Assembly: GCF_000513115.1 (NCBI RefSeq)
Contig: NZ_BAUU01000009.1
Span: 1-64,000 of the forward strand
Origin: Halalkalibacter hemicellulosilyticusJCM 9152
GTDB taxonomy: Bacteria; Bacillota; Bacilli; Bacillales; Bacillaceae_D
DNA: 64,000 bases
Reading direction: 5' to 3'
How positions within the stretch are numbered: position 1 is the first letter of the stretch; every line of letters begins with the position of its first letter. The notes below the pieces were generated by a model that saw only the letters and a list, made by a program, of their open reading frames with translations, was not told the DNA's origin and made no database searches. Below, in pieces: positions 28,739-39,736 of the stretch. Both the position numbers and the translations under genes were made by a program.

Positions 28739-29020
28739 TTATGGTAATTGGTTGACGTAGTGGCGTCGTGCTTTAAAGCCATAAACGAGATTTGCAATAC
28801 CGAAAATGAGGAAAACAATCCCAACGAGCCAATCGATGGTGTTCCTCGGTGATATTAACAAATTAGCACCAAATGCTGCTAAGAAAATCCCTAGGCTTAA
28901 TGTCGATTTGGATTGATAAATACGTTTTAAAAGTGGTTCTGATTGGCGCCATGCTTTGATCCTATTGTAAAGGAAAAATACGACTGATAAGACAATAATA
29001 ATAATAAATAGTTTTTCCAT
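28739..29020 (-). CDS. ytpI: YtpI-family small membrane protein
   Basis: A 93-residue protein with three predicted membrane segments (about 4-19, 42-58 and 63-82) and a basic tail GFKARRHY. YtpI family; function unknown. The start at 29020 (MEKLFIIIIVLSV) follows GGAGGA on the minus strand; the 10-residue extension to 29050 is rejected. Divergent from nrnA, as in B. subtilis. Confidence 0.85.
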   Translation of the reverse strand: MEKLFIIIIVLSVVFFLYNRIKAWRQSEPLLKRIYQSKSTLSLGIFLAAFGANLLISPRNTIDWLVGIVFLIFGIANLVYGFKARRHYVNQLP

Positions 29021-29129
29021 TCGTTCCTCCTGCACGTACAGTAAATTCACTTATGTCATCTATTGTAACGTTAACAAGTGAAAGATGCTAGTGAAGGAAG
29101 CGTGAACGAAATGAGGAGAGGAGAAATTA

Positions 29130-30059
29130 ATGAATAATGAGATCAAATCTAAAATAGAAAAATACGAGACGATCATCATTCACCGTCATGTTCGTCCTGA
29201 TCCAGATGCAATTGGAGCACAGATAGGTTTGAAAAAGGCGATCCAAAACCAATACCCAGAAAAGTACGTTTATGCAGTAGGTGAAGAAGAAGAGTCGTTA
29301 CGCTTTTTGGGCGAGATGGATAAAGTGGAGGATGACATGTACGAAGGTGCTGCTGTCATCGTTTGTGATACCGCTAATGTTGAACGTATTTCTGACTCGA
29401 GGTTTAAGAGAGGCTCGTATTTAATAAAAATAGACCACCACCCTAACGAAGAGCCTTATGGTGATATTGATTGGGTGGATCCAACGTACAGCTCAACTTG
29501 TGAGATGATTGTTGAATGGATGCTTCAGCAAAATTGGGAGTTTGATCAAGAGATAGCGAAATTACTATATGCTGGGATTGTTGGTGATACGGGAAGGTTT
29601 CGTTTTGATAATACAACATCAGATACGCTACGAAGAACGAGTGTCTTGCTAGAGTATCCTTTTGATCGAAATGAATTCTATTCACAGCTACACAAGAAAG
29701 ACTTACGAATGCTCCGTCTAGAAGGGTATATTTTGCAAAACTTTAAAGTGATCGAGGGCTGTGTTGGTGCGATGTATTTAACAAAAGACATCCTGAAATC
29801 ATTTGAGGTCACGTCCAATGAATCTTCACAGTTTGTTAATCTATTCTCGGATGTAGAAGGATTAAAAACATGGGTTTTCTTTGTTGAAGAAGAGGATCGA
29901 ATAAGAGTGAGGTTAAGATCAAAGGGGCCGACGATTAATGATATTGCAGTTGACCATCATGGTGGAGGGCATCCGAAAGCATCTGGGGCAACAGCATTTT
30001 CATGGGATGAAACGGATGAAATTTTAGAAAAGCTTATTCGTGTTAGCCGAAGCAGTTGA
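29130..30059 (+). CDS. nrnA: Bifunctional oligoribonuclease / pAp phosphatase NrnA
   Basis: DHH/DHHA1-family phosphoesterase that degrades nanoRNA and 3',5'-pAp. The 309-residue protein has HRHVRPDPDAIGAQIGLK near residue 19, the DHH motif in IDHHPNEEPYG, GIVGDTGRFRF, and the C-terminal DHHA1 signature HHGGGHPKASGA. GAGGAGAGGAG precedes the ATG. Convergent with the ytrI/ytrH pair. Confidence 0.95.
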   Translation: MNNEIKSKIEKYETIIIHRHVRPDPDAIGAQIGLKKAIQNQYPEKYVYAVGEEEESLRFLGEMDKVEDDMYEGAAVIVCDTANVERISDSRFKRGSYLIKIDHHPNEEPYGDIDWVDPTYSSTCEMIVEWMLQQNWEFDQEIAKLLYAGIVGDTGRFRFDNTTSDTLRRTSVLLEYPFDRNEFYSQLHKKDLRMLRLEGYILQNFKVIEGCVGAMYLTKDILKSFEVTSNESSQFVNLFSDVEGLKTWVFFVEEEDRIRVRLRSKGPTINDIAVDHHGGGHPKASGATAFSWDETDEILEKLIRVSRSS

Positions 30060-30087
30060 CGATAAGTAGCTCGTGATTTCGAAGTAA

Positions 30088-30597
30088 TCATGAGCTACCT
30101 GCTGGTATGACCGTAAGTTCAATACGTAACGTCGTGAAAAGGTAAATTTCTTGTACATCCACTTGGAATTCATTATCGTCAACGTTAAATACTTTATTTT
30201 CAAGGGCACGAATCATTAAATCCTTCATATTCGCAACGGTTTCAATGTCTTCTCGTTCTAAATGTTGGAGTTCTTCAATGATTTGTGTACGTAACTCTAA
30301 TTGTGTTAATTGATTCAATCGTAAACGTCGAGCATTCTTTAATTCAACCTCAATCGTTTGAATCGTCAATTTTTTTTGATTCTCTTCATTCAATTTTGTT
30401 TGTTCACTATTCAGCTCGGCAATTCGAGCTTCTAATGTAATAATTGTCGAGCGTTGTTCGGAAAGCTGAATCATTAATGCATTATAAAGTTGTCCATATT
30501 GAAATAGAAAAAAAAACCACCCGCAAAGTACACCGATCATTAATCCAGCGAGAAAACGTTGAAATGTGGTACGTTTATACAAAGGTGGGATTCTCAT
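30088..30597 (-). CDS. ytrI: Sporulation membrane protein YtrI
   Basis: A 169-residue protein with one N-terminal membrane span (about residues 14-33, FLAGLMIGVLCGWFFFLFQY) and a following coiled coil rich in Leu, Glu and Gln. YtrI and YtrH are needed for efficient sporulation in B. subtilis. The start at 30597 overlaps the ytrH stop as ATGA; the longer frame upstream belongs to ytrH's coding DNA. Translational coupling is implied. Confidence 0.88.
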   Translation of the reverse strand: MRIPPLYKRTTFQRFLAGLMIGVLCGWFFFLFQYGQLYNALMIQLSEQRSTIITLEARIAELNSEQTKLNEENQKKLTIQTIEVELKNARRLRLNQLTQLELRTQIIEELQHLEREDIETVANMKDLMIRALENKVFNVDDNEFQVDVQEIYLFTTLRIELTVIPAGSS

Positions 30598-30941
30598 GAG
30601 GAAACAGACTCCCCAACAAGCCATTGAATTACGGTTATACCTGTTTGAGCTCCGCATAATGCAGCAAAGATCATGAGGCCTGTTTTGACAATATCATCAT
30701 GAATTCCTTCAAATAGCCCTCTCTCTATACTTGAAATAGCGTCAAATGTACCGCCTATAGCTGCGACAATGGCCCAGATTTTTAAATTTCCTGCGAGATT
30801 ATGAATGACAGAGAGTGGTGGCTTGCCAATTAAAAATGCACCGATTCCCCCAATGAGTGCACCGCCGATGATGACACCAAAGGCAACGAAAAAATCAATG
30901 ATTAACGTAGCGAGAAGCTCACGATTTAGCAAAGGGCTCAT
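30594..30941 (-). CDS. ytrH: Sporulation membrane protein YtrH
   Basis: A 115-residue, very hydrophobic protein with about three membrane spans (IIDFFVAFGVIIGGALIGG, LKIWAIVAAIGGTFDAI, TGLMIFAALCGAQTGITVIQ). First gene of the sporulation pair ytrH-ytrI. The start is uncertain: ATG at 30941 (MSPLLNREL) fits family length but AGAAAGG abuts it directly; a TTG at 30968 lacks a site. Divergent from dnaE. Confidence 0.85.
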   Translation of the reverse strand: MSPLLNRELLATLIIDFFVAFGVIIGGALIGGIGAFLIGKPPLSVIHNLAGNLKIWAIVAAIGGTFDAISSIERGLFEGIHDDIVKTGLMIFAALCGAQTGITVIQWLVGESVSS

Positions 30942-31109
30942 CCTTTCTACATAAATGATTCTTAACAAAGCAAAGCTTGTTGAAGGTATGTGTTAAATAA
31001 GACTGTTCAGCGTTGTAGCTTTTCTATTCTGTTGGTAAAGCTTATTTCTATATATAGTCAGATTGAATGAAAGTTATGACAAGCATTGAATAGAAGGGGA
31101 GGATGAACA

Positions 31110-34100
31110 ATGGAAGTTGTACCGATTCACGTGTTAAGTGAATATAGTCTTCTTTCTTCAACAAATCGAATTGAAGAGCTTGTACAGCATGCTCACGTAT
31201 TAGGCTATAAACAGCTAGCATTAACGGATAAAAATGTTTTGTATGGTGTTGTTCCCTTCTATCAAGCATGTAAAAAGCGAGGAATCAAGCCAATCATTGG
31301 ATTGGACATATCGGTTCAAGTTCAAGCTGGCTCAGTTCAAAATATGCGATTATATGCGAAAAACAATGAGGGCTATAAGCAATTAATGCTGCTTTCTTCC
31401 AAGTGGCACCATAAAGAAAGGGAGGATCGATTCTTAACTAAAGAAGAGCTCACAAGCTCAATAGAGAATGTGGTCGTCGTCATCCCTTTTGAACATGGTC
31501 CAATCACTCATATTGTTCGAAAGGGTGATTGGAATAGAGCGATGATTTGGTTGGAGGAATGGATTCCTAAACGAGCGATTAGTCACACATTTATTGAAAT
31601 CCATTGTAATGAAGGGCAGAATGATCAATACCTTGAACATTTACAGTCAATTTCAGATCAAACAGGAATCCGTTTAATAGCTGCACAGCCGTGTTATTAT
31701 TTAAAAAAAACTGATGTCCATGCATACCATGTGTTACGAGCGATTCGCGATGGAAAGAAATTAGAAGAAACAGAGCTACTCACACAAGAACGCCATTATT
31801 ATTTAAAGGATCCGAGTGAAATGGCGGCAGACTTTCGTGGTTGGGAGAAAGCTTTAGAAAATACATCTCTCCTAGCTGAGGTGTGTAATGTCAAGCTAGA
31901 GTTGAATAAGGTCCAATTACCAACCTATCCAACAGAGTATAAAAGCGCAGATGAACAGTTAGAGGAGCTTTGTTTGCAAGGATGTAAGCAACGTTATGAG
32001 AACGTAACAGCAGCAATAGAACAGCGCCTAAAAAAAGAACTTACCGTTATTTCTGAGATGGGATATAGCGATTACTTTTTAATCGTTTGGGATTTTATGC
32101 GTTATGCAAAAGAAAAAGGTATGATGACAGGTCCTGGCCGAGGATCAGCAGCAGGCTCGCTTGTCGCATATTTATTAGAAATTACAGATGTGGACCCGCT
32201 TCAATACGACTTGTTGTTCGAACGATTCTTGAACCCAGAACGGGTTTCGATGCCAGATATTGATATTGATTTTCCCGATCATCGTCGCGATGAGGTTATT
32301 GAGTATGTACAAAAGAAATATGGGCGAGATCGTGTGGCTCATATTTTGACATTTGGGACACTTGCGGCTCGTGCGGTCATACGCGATGTCGCTAAAGTAT
32401 TAGGTGTACAAGCCTATGTGATGAATCAGCTATTGAAAGAGATACCAGTATCACCGGGGATGACCTTGGATAAAGCGTGGGAAAGTAGTGAGAAATTAAA
32501 GTCACTGCTTGCAAAGTCGGAGGAGGCGAAGCAATTATGGGAAATTGCTACACAGTTAGAAGGACTGCCGCGACATACGTCTACTCATGCTGCTGGTGTT
32601 GTCATAAGCGCTGAGCCACTCACAAATGTACTTGCTCTTCAAGCAGGTACAACAAATGTTTCTTTAACTCAAGCAACGATGGACGTAGTCGAGCAATTAG
32701 GTTTGTTGAAATTTGATTTTTTAGGACTTCGTAATTTAACATTACTTGAACGTATTGTCTATTATATTGAACAACAAACGGGAACAAGGCTTGATGTCGA
32801 GCGAATTCCATTAAATGATCGAAAAACCTTTCAACTATTAAGTGATGCTGATACAACGGGGGTTTTTCAATTAGAATCTAATGGCATGAGACGGGTATTA
32901 TCATCGCTACAGCCAACTGAATTTGAAGACATTGTTGCTGTTAATGCTTTGTATCGACCGGGACCAATGGAATATATACAGACGTATATTAAGAGAAAAT
33001 ATAAGCAAGAAGAGGTTACGTACCCGCATTCAGATGTACAGCCGTTACTCGAACAGACATATGGTGTTCTTATCTATCAGGAACAAATTATGCAAATGGC
33101 GTCAACATTAGCAGGTTTTTCACTAGCTGAAGCGGATCTACTTAGAAGGGCGATTAGTAAAAAGAAGAAGAATGAATTAGAAGAACAACGAATAACGTTT
33201 ATTCAAGGGGCAGTAAGAAAGGGGTATTCAGAAGAAGTAGCAGCTAATGTATTCAGCTTGATTGAACGTTTTGCTGATTATGGATTTAACAGAAGTCATG
33301 CTGTTGCCTATAGTTTAATTAGTTATCGTCTTGCTTATTTGAAAGCACATTACCCGTTACCTTTCTATACAGCTCTACTTTCTTCAGCTTGGAATCAGCA
33401 AGATAAATTGTATAGCTTCATTCAGGAAAGCAAGGAAAAAGGATTAGACATACGGCCGCCGTCTTTGTTAAAAAGTGAGTGGTTATTTTCAATCGAGGAG
33501 CAATCGATTCGATTTGGATTATTACCGATTTCCCATGTTGGTGTTCAAGCTGCTAAAGCGATTATGACTGTTCGAAACAAAAAGATGATAAACGACTTGT
33601 TTCAATTAATGGTTGAGCTTTATCCAAGCTTGTCAAAGAAGGCACTTGAATCTTTAATAAAAGCTGGCGCTTTGGATTATATGGATGAAGATCGTGCCGT
33701 GTTACTCGCTTCGGTAGATGATTCTATTGAATTTGCTCAAAATGTGAAGGAATTTCAAGAAGAGACAGAAGGGTTATTTACGTTAGATATGGAAGCTCCA
33801 CTCTATCAGCAGGTAGAACCATTTACAGAGCATGAGCGATTGGAATTAGAAAAGGAAGTGCTCGGCTTCTATTTATCTGGACACCCGTTAGAGAAGTATA
33901 GCGAGAAACTGGCTTCTATTGGTCGAGTGACAATTAAAGAAGCGTTCACGCAAGGTGGCTCAGTTATCCTAGCGGGGAAGCTTGAATCGATTAAGAGAAT
34001 TCGGACAAAAAAGGGCGATGCTATGGCATTTGCTGCTATTGTCGATGAAACAGGAACAATCAATGCAACTTTCTTTCCACTGGTGTGGTCAAAAGTACGA

Positions 34101-34445
34101 GATTTAATAATTGATGGGGAGATGTACGTACTTGAGGGCAGAACAGATTTTTCTCAGCAACGAAAATCACTTGTAGTGGAACAACTTGATCCTGTCGATA
34201 CGTTGAGGGAGAAAGCGAGTCAGCGACTTTATTTACGAATTATGAATGATACTGACCCAGAAAGGTTAAACATGTTAAAAAGGATTATTAAACAATATCC
34301 TGGAGACATCCCGATTATTTTGTATTACGAACAAACAAATCAAACAAAATATTTGTCGAAGGAATACTTAGTAAACCCTTCAGATGCTTGTCTTCATGCT
34401 CTTTATCAACTGTTAGGTAAAGATAATGTTAAGATTCGGTCATAA
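31110..34445 (+). CDS. dnaE: DNA polymerase III subunit alpha DnaE
   Basis: Replicative polymerase that in Bacillus extends RNA primers before hand-off to PolC. The 1111 residues match B. subtilis DnaE (about 1115). Order: PHP domain (about 1-210), polymerase core with GPGRGSAAGSLVAYLL and MPDIDIDFPDHRR (catalytic Asp residues, about 350-400), FGTLAARAVIRDV, helix-hairpin-helix region, and a C-terminal OB domain. AGGGGAGG lies before the ATG. It begins a series of same-strand genes running to pyk. Confidence 0.97.
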   Translation: MEVVPIHVLSEYSLLSSTNRIEELVQHAHVLGYKQLALTDKNVLYGVVPFYQACKKRGIKPIIGLDISVQVQAGSVQNMRLYAKNNEGYKQLMLLSSKWHHKEREDRFLTKEELTSSIENVVVVIPFEHGPITHIVRKGDWNRAMIWLEEWIPKRAISHTFIEIHCNEGQNDQYLEHLQSISDQTGIRLIAAQPCYYLKKTDVHAYHVLRAIRDGKKLEETELLTQERHYYLKDPSEMAADFRGWEKALENTSLLAEVCNVKLELNKVQLPTYPTEYKSADEQLEELCLQGCKQRYENVTAAIEQRLKKELTVISEMGYSDYFLIVWDFMRYAKEKGMMTGPGRGSAAGSLVAYLLEITDVDPLQYDLLFERFLNPERVSMPDIDIDFPDHRRDEVIEYVQKKYGRDRVAHILTFGTLAARAVIRDVAKVLGVQAYVMNQLLKEIPVSPGMTLDKAWESSEKLKSLLAKSEEAKQLWEIATQLEGLPRHTSTHAAGVVISAEPLTNVLALQAGTTNVSLTQATMDVVEQLGLLKFDFLGLRNLTLLERIVYYIEQQTGTRLDVERIPLNDRKTFQLLSDADTTGVFQLESNGMRRVLSSLQPTEFEDIVAVNALYRPGPMEYIQTYIKRKYKQEEVTYPHSDVQPLLEQTYGVLIYQEQIMQMASTLAGFSLAEADLLRRAISKKKKNELEEQRITFIQGAVRKGYSEEVAANVFSLIERFADYGFNRSHAVAYSLISYRLAYLKAHYPLPFYTALLSSAWNQQDKLYSFIQESKEKGLDIRPPSLLKSEWLFSIEEQSIRFGLLPISHVGVQAAKAIMTVRNKKMINDLFQLMVELYPSLSKKALESLIKAGALDYMDEDRAVLLASVDDSIEFAQNVKEFQEETEGLFTLDMEAPLYQQVEPFTEHERLELEKEVLGFYLSGHPLEKYSEKLASIGRVTIKEAFTQGGSVILAGKLESIKRIRTKKGDAMAFAAIVDETGTINATFFPLVWSKVRDLIIDGEMYVLEGRTDFSQQRKSLVVEQLDPVDTLREKASQRLYLRIMNDTDPERLNMLKRIIKQYPGDIPIILYYEQTNQTKYLSKEYLVNPSDACLHALYQLLGKDNVKIRS

Positions 34446-34544
34446 TTGTTACTTGGCTAATGAGAAAAGTTTATATATAATTAGGGAAGTTTTTCGAGGT
34501 GGTCAGACCAATATGGACGATCATGAGAAAAGGAGTGTTCGCTT

Positions 34545-35786
34545 GTGACATCATTCAAAGACGAAGCCTTGAAAATTCATCGAGAGAACCGTGGCAAATT
34601 AGAAGCAAAAGCAAAGGTCCCAGTACAGAATGCACATGATTTAAGTTTAGTCTATTCTCCTGGTGTTGCAGATCCTTGCGAAGAAATTTATCGAAATCGA
34701 GAAAAGGTTTATGAATATACGATGAAGGGGAATTTTGTTGCAGTGGTAAGTAATGGGACAGCTGTTCTTGGTCTTGGGAATATTGGCCCTGAAGCTGCTT
34801 TACCTGTTATGGAAGGGAAAGCTGTCTTGTTTAAGTCATTTGCTGGTGTTGATGCATTCCCGTTATGTATTAAGACAAAGCAAGTTGAAGAAATTGTCAT
34901 GACTGTGAAGCAGCTTGAGCCGACATTTGCTGGAATTAACTTAGAGGATTTTGCCGCGCCGCATTGCTTTGAAGTTGAGAGACGTTTGAAGGAAGAAATG
35001 AATATTCCTGTTTTTCATGATGACCAGCACGGAACAGCAATTGTGACATTAGCGGGTTTACTAAATGCGTGTAAGCTGACAGGTAGAAATCTTGAGACAG
35101 CGAAAATAGTCGTCAATGGTGCTGGAGCTGCTGGTATAGCCATCATCAAGCTTTTAAGAAGTATGGGGGCTAAGCATACGGTTTTATGTGATTCTCGTGG
35201 AGCGATTTACGCAAACCGTCAAGAGGGGATGAATAAGCAGAAGTTAGAAGTTGCAACGTTCACAAACCCTACTCAGCAAAAAGGGAAGCTTGATTCGATC
35301 GTGAAGGGAGCGGATATTTTTGTAGGCGTTTCAGTTGAAGGAGTGCTAACAAAAGAAATGGTTCAACGAATGAATTCGGAGCCTATTATTTTTGCTATGG
35401 CGAATCCTAACCCTGAAATTACGCCTGAAGCCGCATTAGCAGCAGGTGCAAAAGTCATTGGTACAGGTCGTTCCGACTATCCGAATCAAGTTAATAATGT
35501 TCTCGCTTTTCCAGGTGTATTTCGCGGAGCTATAGATGTACGTGCAACTGATATAAATGAAGAAATGAAGGCTGCGGCTGTTTATGCAATTGCGAACTTA
35601 ATTGAAGGGGAGCTTGATTCTAATTATGTCATTCCCGCACCGTTTGATAAACGTGTGTCACCAGCTGTTGCAGCTGCTGTTGCTAAAGCAGCTATGGATA
35701 GTGGTGTAGCCACCGTCCACGTTGATCCAAAAGAAGTAGCAAAGAGAACAGCGGAAATGGCTACTATAAAGCCTGATATGAATTAA
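34545..35786 (+). CDS. ytsJ: NADP-dependent malic enzyme YtsJ
   Basis: Oxidative decarboxylation of malate to pyruvate, supplying NADPH. The 413-residue protein has the malic-enzyme motif VYSPGVADPC, FHDDQHGTAIV and the Rossmann loop VVNGAGAAGIAI. Small bacterial-type enzyme lacking the phosphotransacetylase domain. GTG start at 34545 after AAAAGGAG. Sits between dnaE and the fadR-accDA genes, as in B. subtilis. Confidence 0.95.
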   Translation: MTSFKDEALKIHRENRGKLEAKAKVPVQNAHDLSLVYSPGVADPCEEIYRNREKVYEYTMKGNFVAVVSNGTAVLGLGNIGPEAALPVMEGKAVLFKSFAGVDAFPLCIKTKQVEEIVMTVKQLEPTFAGINLEDFAAPHCFEVERRLKEEMNIPVFHDDQHGTAIVTLAGLLNACKLTGRNLETAKIVVNGAGAAGIAIIKLLRSMGAKHTVLCDSRGAIYANRQEGMNKQKLEVATFTNPTQQKGKLDSIVKGADIFVGVSVEGVLTKEMVQRMNSEPIIFAMANPNPEITPEAALAAGAKVIGTGRSDYPNQVNNVLAFPGVFRGAIDVRATDINEEMKAAAVYAIANLIEGELDSNYVIPAPFDKRVSPAVAAAVAKAAMDSGVATVHVDPKEVAKRTAEMATIKPDMN

Positions 35787-35803
35787 ACGAGGGGTTCTTG
35801 TCG

Positions 35804-36445
35804 ATGCAGTCAAAGCGTTATTTAGAGATCATTACACAAATTCAAGATATCATCGAGGCTGATCGACTTACAGAAGGAGATCGGCTTCCCTCTGAACGTG
35901 AGTTGAGTGAGCGTTTAGGGGTTGCTAGATCTTCTGTTAGAGAAGCGCTGAGGGCATTAGAATTACTAGAGTTTATTGAGACGCGTCGTGGTGAAGGAAC
36001 GTTTATGAAATCGGCAAATAGCTATCGATTAGTTGAGTTATTATTATCTTTTCTTTTAAAAAATGAAAAAGCAAAGCAGGATCTTTCAGAAACAAGGAGA
36101 ATAGTTGAAGTTGAAGCTTTTAAATTGGCGTGTGAACGAATGGGACAAGAACAGATTGAAAGACTGAGTCAATTAGTTGAGTCGTCTGAGCAGAGTGAGA
36201 TGATGACAAGTGATGATTATGCCTTTCATAAAGAGCTTGTTATGAATAGTCAAAACCGTCTTTTGACTAACATTTGGGATTCACTTGTCCAGTATAATAA
36301 AGCAGCTATGACACGTGCTGTTCAAACCATTGATTCGGTCAAGCATAATGTTGAGCATAAACAGATCATTCACGCCTTGGTGAAGGGAGATCACGGATTG
36401 GCTGTTCGTATACTAAAGGAGCACTTAAAAAAAAGCCCTTTTTAA
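35804..36445 (+). CDS. GntR/FadR-family transcriptional regulator
   Basis: A 213-residue regulator with an N-terminal winged helix (GDRLPSERELSERLGVARSSVREALRALELL) and a C-terminal FCD ligand domain (RRIVEVEAFKLACERM ... HKELV ... HKQIIHAL). Lies 17 bp after ytsJ and 44 bp before accD, so it may respond to an organic acid or acyl ligand linked to malate or malonyl-CoA metabolism; that is inference. ATG at 35804 is better spaced from GAGGGG than the TTG at 35798. Confidence 0.88.
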   Translation: MQSKRYLEIITQIQDIIEADRLTEGDRLPSERELSERLGVARSSVREALRALELLEFIETRRGEGTFMKSANSYRLVELLLSFLLKNEKAKQDLSETRRIVEVEAFKLACERMGQEQIERLSQLVESSEQSEMMTSDDYAFHKELVMNSQNRLLTNIWDSLVQYNKAAMTRAVQTIDSVKHNVEHKQIIHALVKGDHGLAVRILKEHLKKSPF

Positions 36446-36489
36446 TATAAATGTGAGAATATAGAATGATGAAGCAGTGAGGTGTAAAG

Positions 36490-37353
36490 ATGCTTAAAGA
36501 TTTTTTGAAAAAGAAGCGTAAATATGCAACGATTCCGTCTGAGCGAGCAAAGCAAGAAGTCCCTGAAGGCTTAATGACAAAATGTCCTTCATGTCGGACG
36601 ATTATGTATACGAAGGAGTTAAAAAAAAATTTACTCGTCTGTCATTCTTGTGGATTTCATCATCGAATGACAGCGCCTGAGCGAATTGCTAGTTTAATGG
36701 ACGAAGGGTCTTTCGTTGAGACAAATAAGGACATGCTTAGTAAGAATCCATTAGAGTTCCCAACATATGAAAAAAAATTAGAATCAGACCGCAAGAAAAC
36801 GGAATTGAATGAAGCGATTGTAACAGGTTATGGTACGATCAATGGTTTACCTACTGTTATGGCCGTAATGGATGCACGTTTTCGAATGGGAAGTATGGGT
36901 TCTGTCGTCGGTGAAAAAATTACAAGAGCTGTTGAAGATGCGATTGAAAAAGGCATTCCTTTTATATTGTTTTCTGCTTCAGGTGGGGCAAGAATGCAAG
37001 AAGGTGTTTTAAGCTTAATGCAAATGGCTAAGACGAGTGCTGCGTTACAGAAGCTAAACCGACAAGGTGGATTATTTATTTCGATTATGACTCATCCTAC
37101 GACAGGAGGGGTTTCAGCTAGCTTTGCTTCACTTGGTGACTACAATTTTGCTGAACCAAAAGCATTAATTGGATTTGCAGGGCGAAGAATTATCGAACAA
37201 ACGATTCGACAAGAGTTACCTGAGGACTTTCAAACAGCTGAATTTTTATTGAAGCACGGTCAGCTTGATCGGGTTATTCCACGAAATGAAATGAAAGAGA
37301 CATTAACGACGATTTTAGATATACATCAAGGAGGTGAAACCAATGGCGACTAA
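36490..37353 (+). CDS. accD: Acetyl-CoA carboxylase carboxyltransferase subunit beta
   Basis: Beta half of the carboxyltransferase that makes malonyl-CoA for fatty acid synthesis. The 287-residue protein has an N-terminal zinc ribbon with Cys32, Cys35, Cys51 and Cys54 (CPSC ... CHSC) and the crotonase-like core [11 protein letters not shown] and [19 protein letters not shown] precedes the ATG. The 3' end overlaps accA by 11 bp, so the two subunits are coupled and likely made in equal amounts. Confidence 0.97.
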   Translation: MLKDFLKKKRKYATIPSERAKQEVPEGLMTKCPSCRTIMYTKELKKNLLVCHSCGFHHRMTAPERIASLMDEGSFVETNKDMLSKNPLEFPTYEKKLESDRKKTELNEAIVTGYGTINGLPTVMAVMDARFRMGSMGSVVGEKITRAVEDAIEKGIPFILFSASGGARMQEGVLSLMQMAKTSAALQKLNRQGGLFISIMTHPTTGGVSASFASLGDYNFAEPKALIGFAGRRIIEQTIRQELPEDFQTAEFLLKHGQLDRVIPRNEMKETLTTILDIHQGGETNGD

Positions 37354-38320
37354 TTTAGGCTTTGAGAAACCGATTGTTGAATTAAAAGATAAAATTAACG
37401 AGCTTCGCTCCTTTACAGAAGAAAAGGAAATCGATTTAACAGATGAAATTAAAAAGTTAGAAAAGAGACTTCAACAGTTAGAGCAAGATATTTATGGCAA
37501 TTTACAACCTTGGGAACGTGTTCAAATTGCTCGTCATAACGACCGCCCTACGACTCTTGATTATATTGAGCACTTATTTACTGATTTTCTTGAAATGCAT
37601 GGAGATCGATTGTATGGCGATGATGCAGCGATTGTTGGAGGGATTGCGAAATATAAAGGGACTCCTATTACCGTTATTGGTCACCAACGCGGTAAAGATA
37701 CAAAAGAAAATATTCACCGCAATTTTGGCATGCCTCATCCAGAAGGCTACCGTAAAGCGTTGCGACTAATGAAACAGGCTGATAAATTTAAACGACCAAT
37801 TATTTGTTTTATAGATACGAAGGGTGCTTACCCCGGGAAGGCAGCTGAAGAACGAGGACAAAGTGAAGCGATAGCTAGGAACTTACTAGAGATGGCAGGC
37901 TTAACTGTTCCTGTTATTTGTATTGTTATTGGAGAAGGTGGAAGTGGAGGCGCATTAGCATTAGGCGTAGGAAATCATTTGCATATGCTTGAGAACTCAA
38001 CATACTCCGTCATTTCTCCTGAAGGTGCGGCTGCTTTACTATGGAAAGATGCCTCACTCGCTCAAAAGGCTGCAGAGACAATGAAGATCACTGCTCCAGA
38101 CTTAAAAGAATTAGGTGTAATTGATGAAGTTGTACGTGAAGTTAAGGGCGGCGCGCATCGTCATGTTAAAGAACAAGCAGAAGCGATTGATGAAGTGATT
38201 GAACGCTCGCTTTCTGTATTGAGCCATCTTAGTGAAGAAGATCTCATTGAACAGCGGTATCAAAAATACAAAAAAATTGGACAATATTCTAGTGTAACCG
38301 ATACCATGCCTATAAATTAA
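37343..38320 (+). CDS. accA: Acetyl-CoA carboxylase carboxyltransferase subunit alpha
   Basis: Alpha subunit partner of AccD. The 325-residue product equals B. subtilis AccA. A coiled N-terminus ([20 protein letters not shown]) is followed by the crotonase core with [30 protein letters not shown] and [15 protein letters not shown]. The ATG at 37343 follows AAGGAGGTG inside accD. A strong terminator closes the unit. Confidence 0.97.
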   Translation: MATNLGFEKPIVELKDKINELRSFTEEKEIDLTDEIKKLEKRLQQLEQDIYGNLQPWERVQIARHNDRPTTLDYIEHLFTDFLEMHGDRLYGDDAAIVGGIAKYKGTPITVIGHQRGKDTKENIHRNFGMPHPEGYRKALRLMKQADKFKRPIICFIDTKGAYPGKAAEERGQSEAIARNLLEMAGLTVPVICIVIGEGGSGGALALGVGNHLHMLENSTYSVISPEGAAALLWKDASLAQKAAETMKITAPDLKELGVIDEVVREVKGGAHRHVKEQAEAIDEVIERSLSVLSHLSEEDLIEQRYQKYKKIGQYSSVTDTMPIN

Positions 38321-38358
38321 AGAAAAACTACATCCTCACGATAGGGTGTAGTTTTTCT
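38321..38358 (+). terminator. Terminator of accDA
   Basis: AGAAAAACTACATCCT (38321-38336) pairs with AGGGTGTAGTTTTTCT (38343-38358) with one G-U; the T-tract is within the 3' arm. Confidence 0.88.
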
Positions 38359-38578
38359 ATTTGGTAGGTTCTGTATTGTATTTGTGCAACGAAAGTGTTA
38401 TTTTTAAAAACGGGATACGTTTGAGCTTCCTGTTTCATGTCAATAGTAATATTGAACCGATCTGTTTTTAGAACGAATAAAATGATATGATTTTGTTAAG
38501 TTATCGTGTAATAAAATGGAGGGTAAAAGTACACAAGCATGCAGCATTGTGGAACTTTTCGCAATATATGATGATTGA

Positions 38579-39559
<981 letters not shown>

Positions 39560-39588
39560 AGAGCGTGGAATGGCTCCGTTTGCTACGC

Positions 39589-39697
39589 GTCTTGTGGCGA
39601 GAAAAGTACTCACCACAAGACTTTAAAAAGATGTAGCGACTACACTCAAAGCTTCGAGGTCATTCAAAAATGAAAAAACGCCCTTTTGAACAACCTC
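39589..39697 (+). terminator. Two tandem hairpins between pfkA and pyk
   Basis: GTCTTGTGGCGAG (39589-39601) pairs with CTCACCACAAGAC (39609-39621), then CTTTAAAAAG. A second hairpin, GAGGTCATTCAAAA (39656-39669) with CTTTTGAACAACCTC (39683-39697), follows. They may attenuate read-through from pfkA into pyk. Confidence 0.6.
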
Positions 39698-39736
39698 TAG
39701 AATAAAAAAATAGGAACAAGATAATGGGAGGCAATT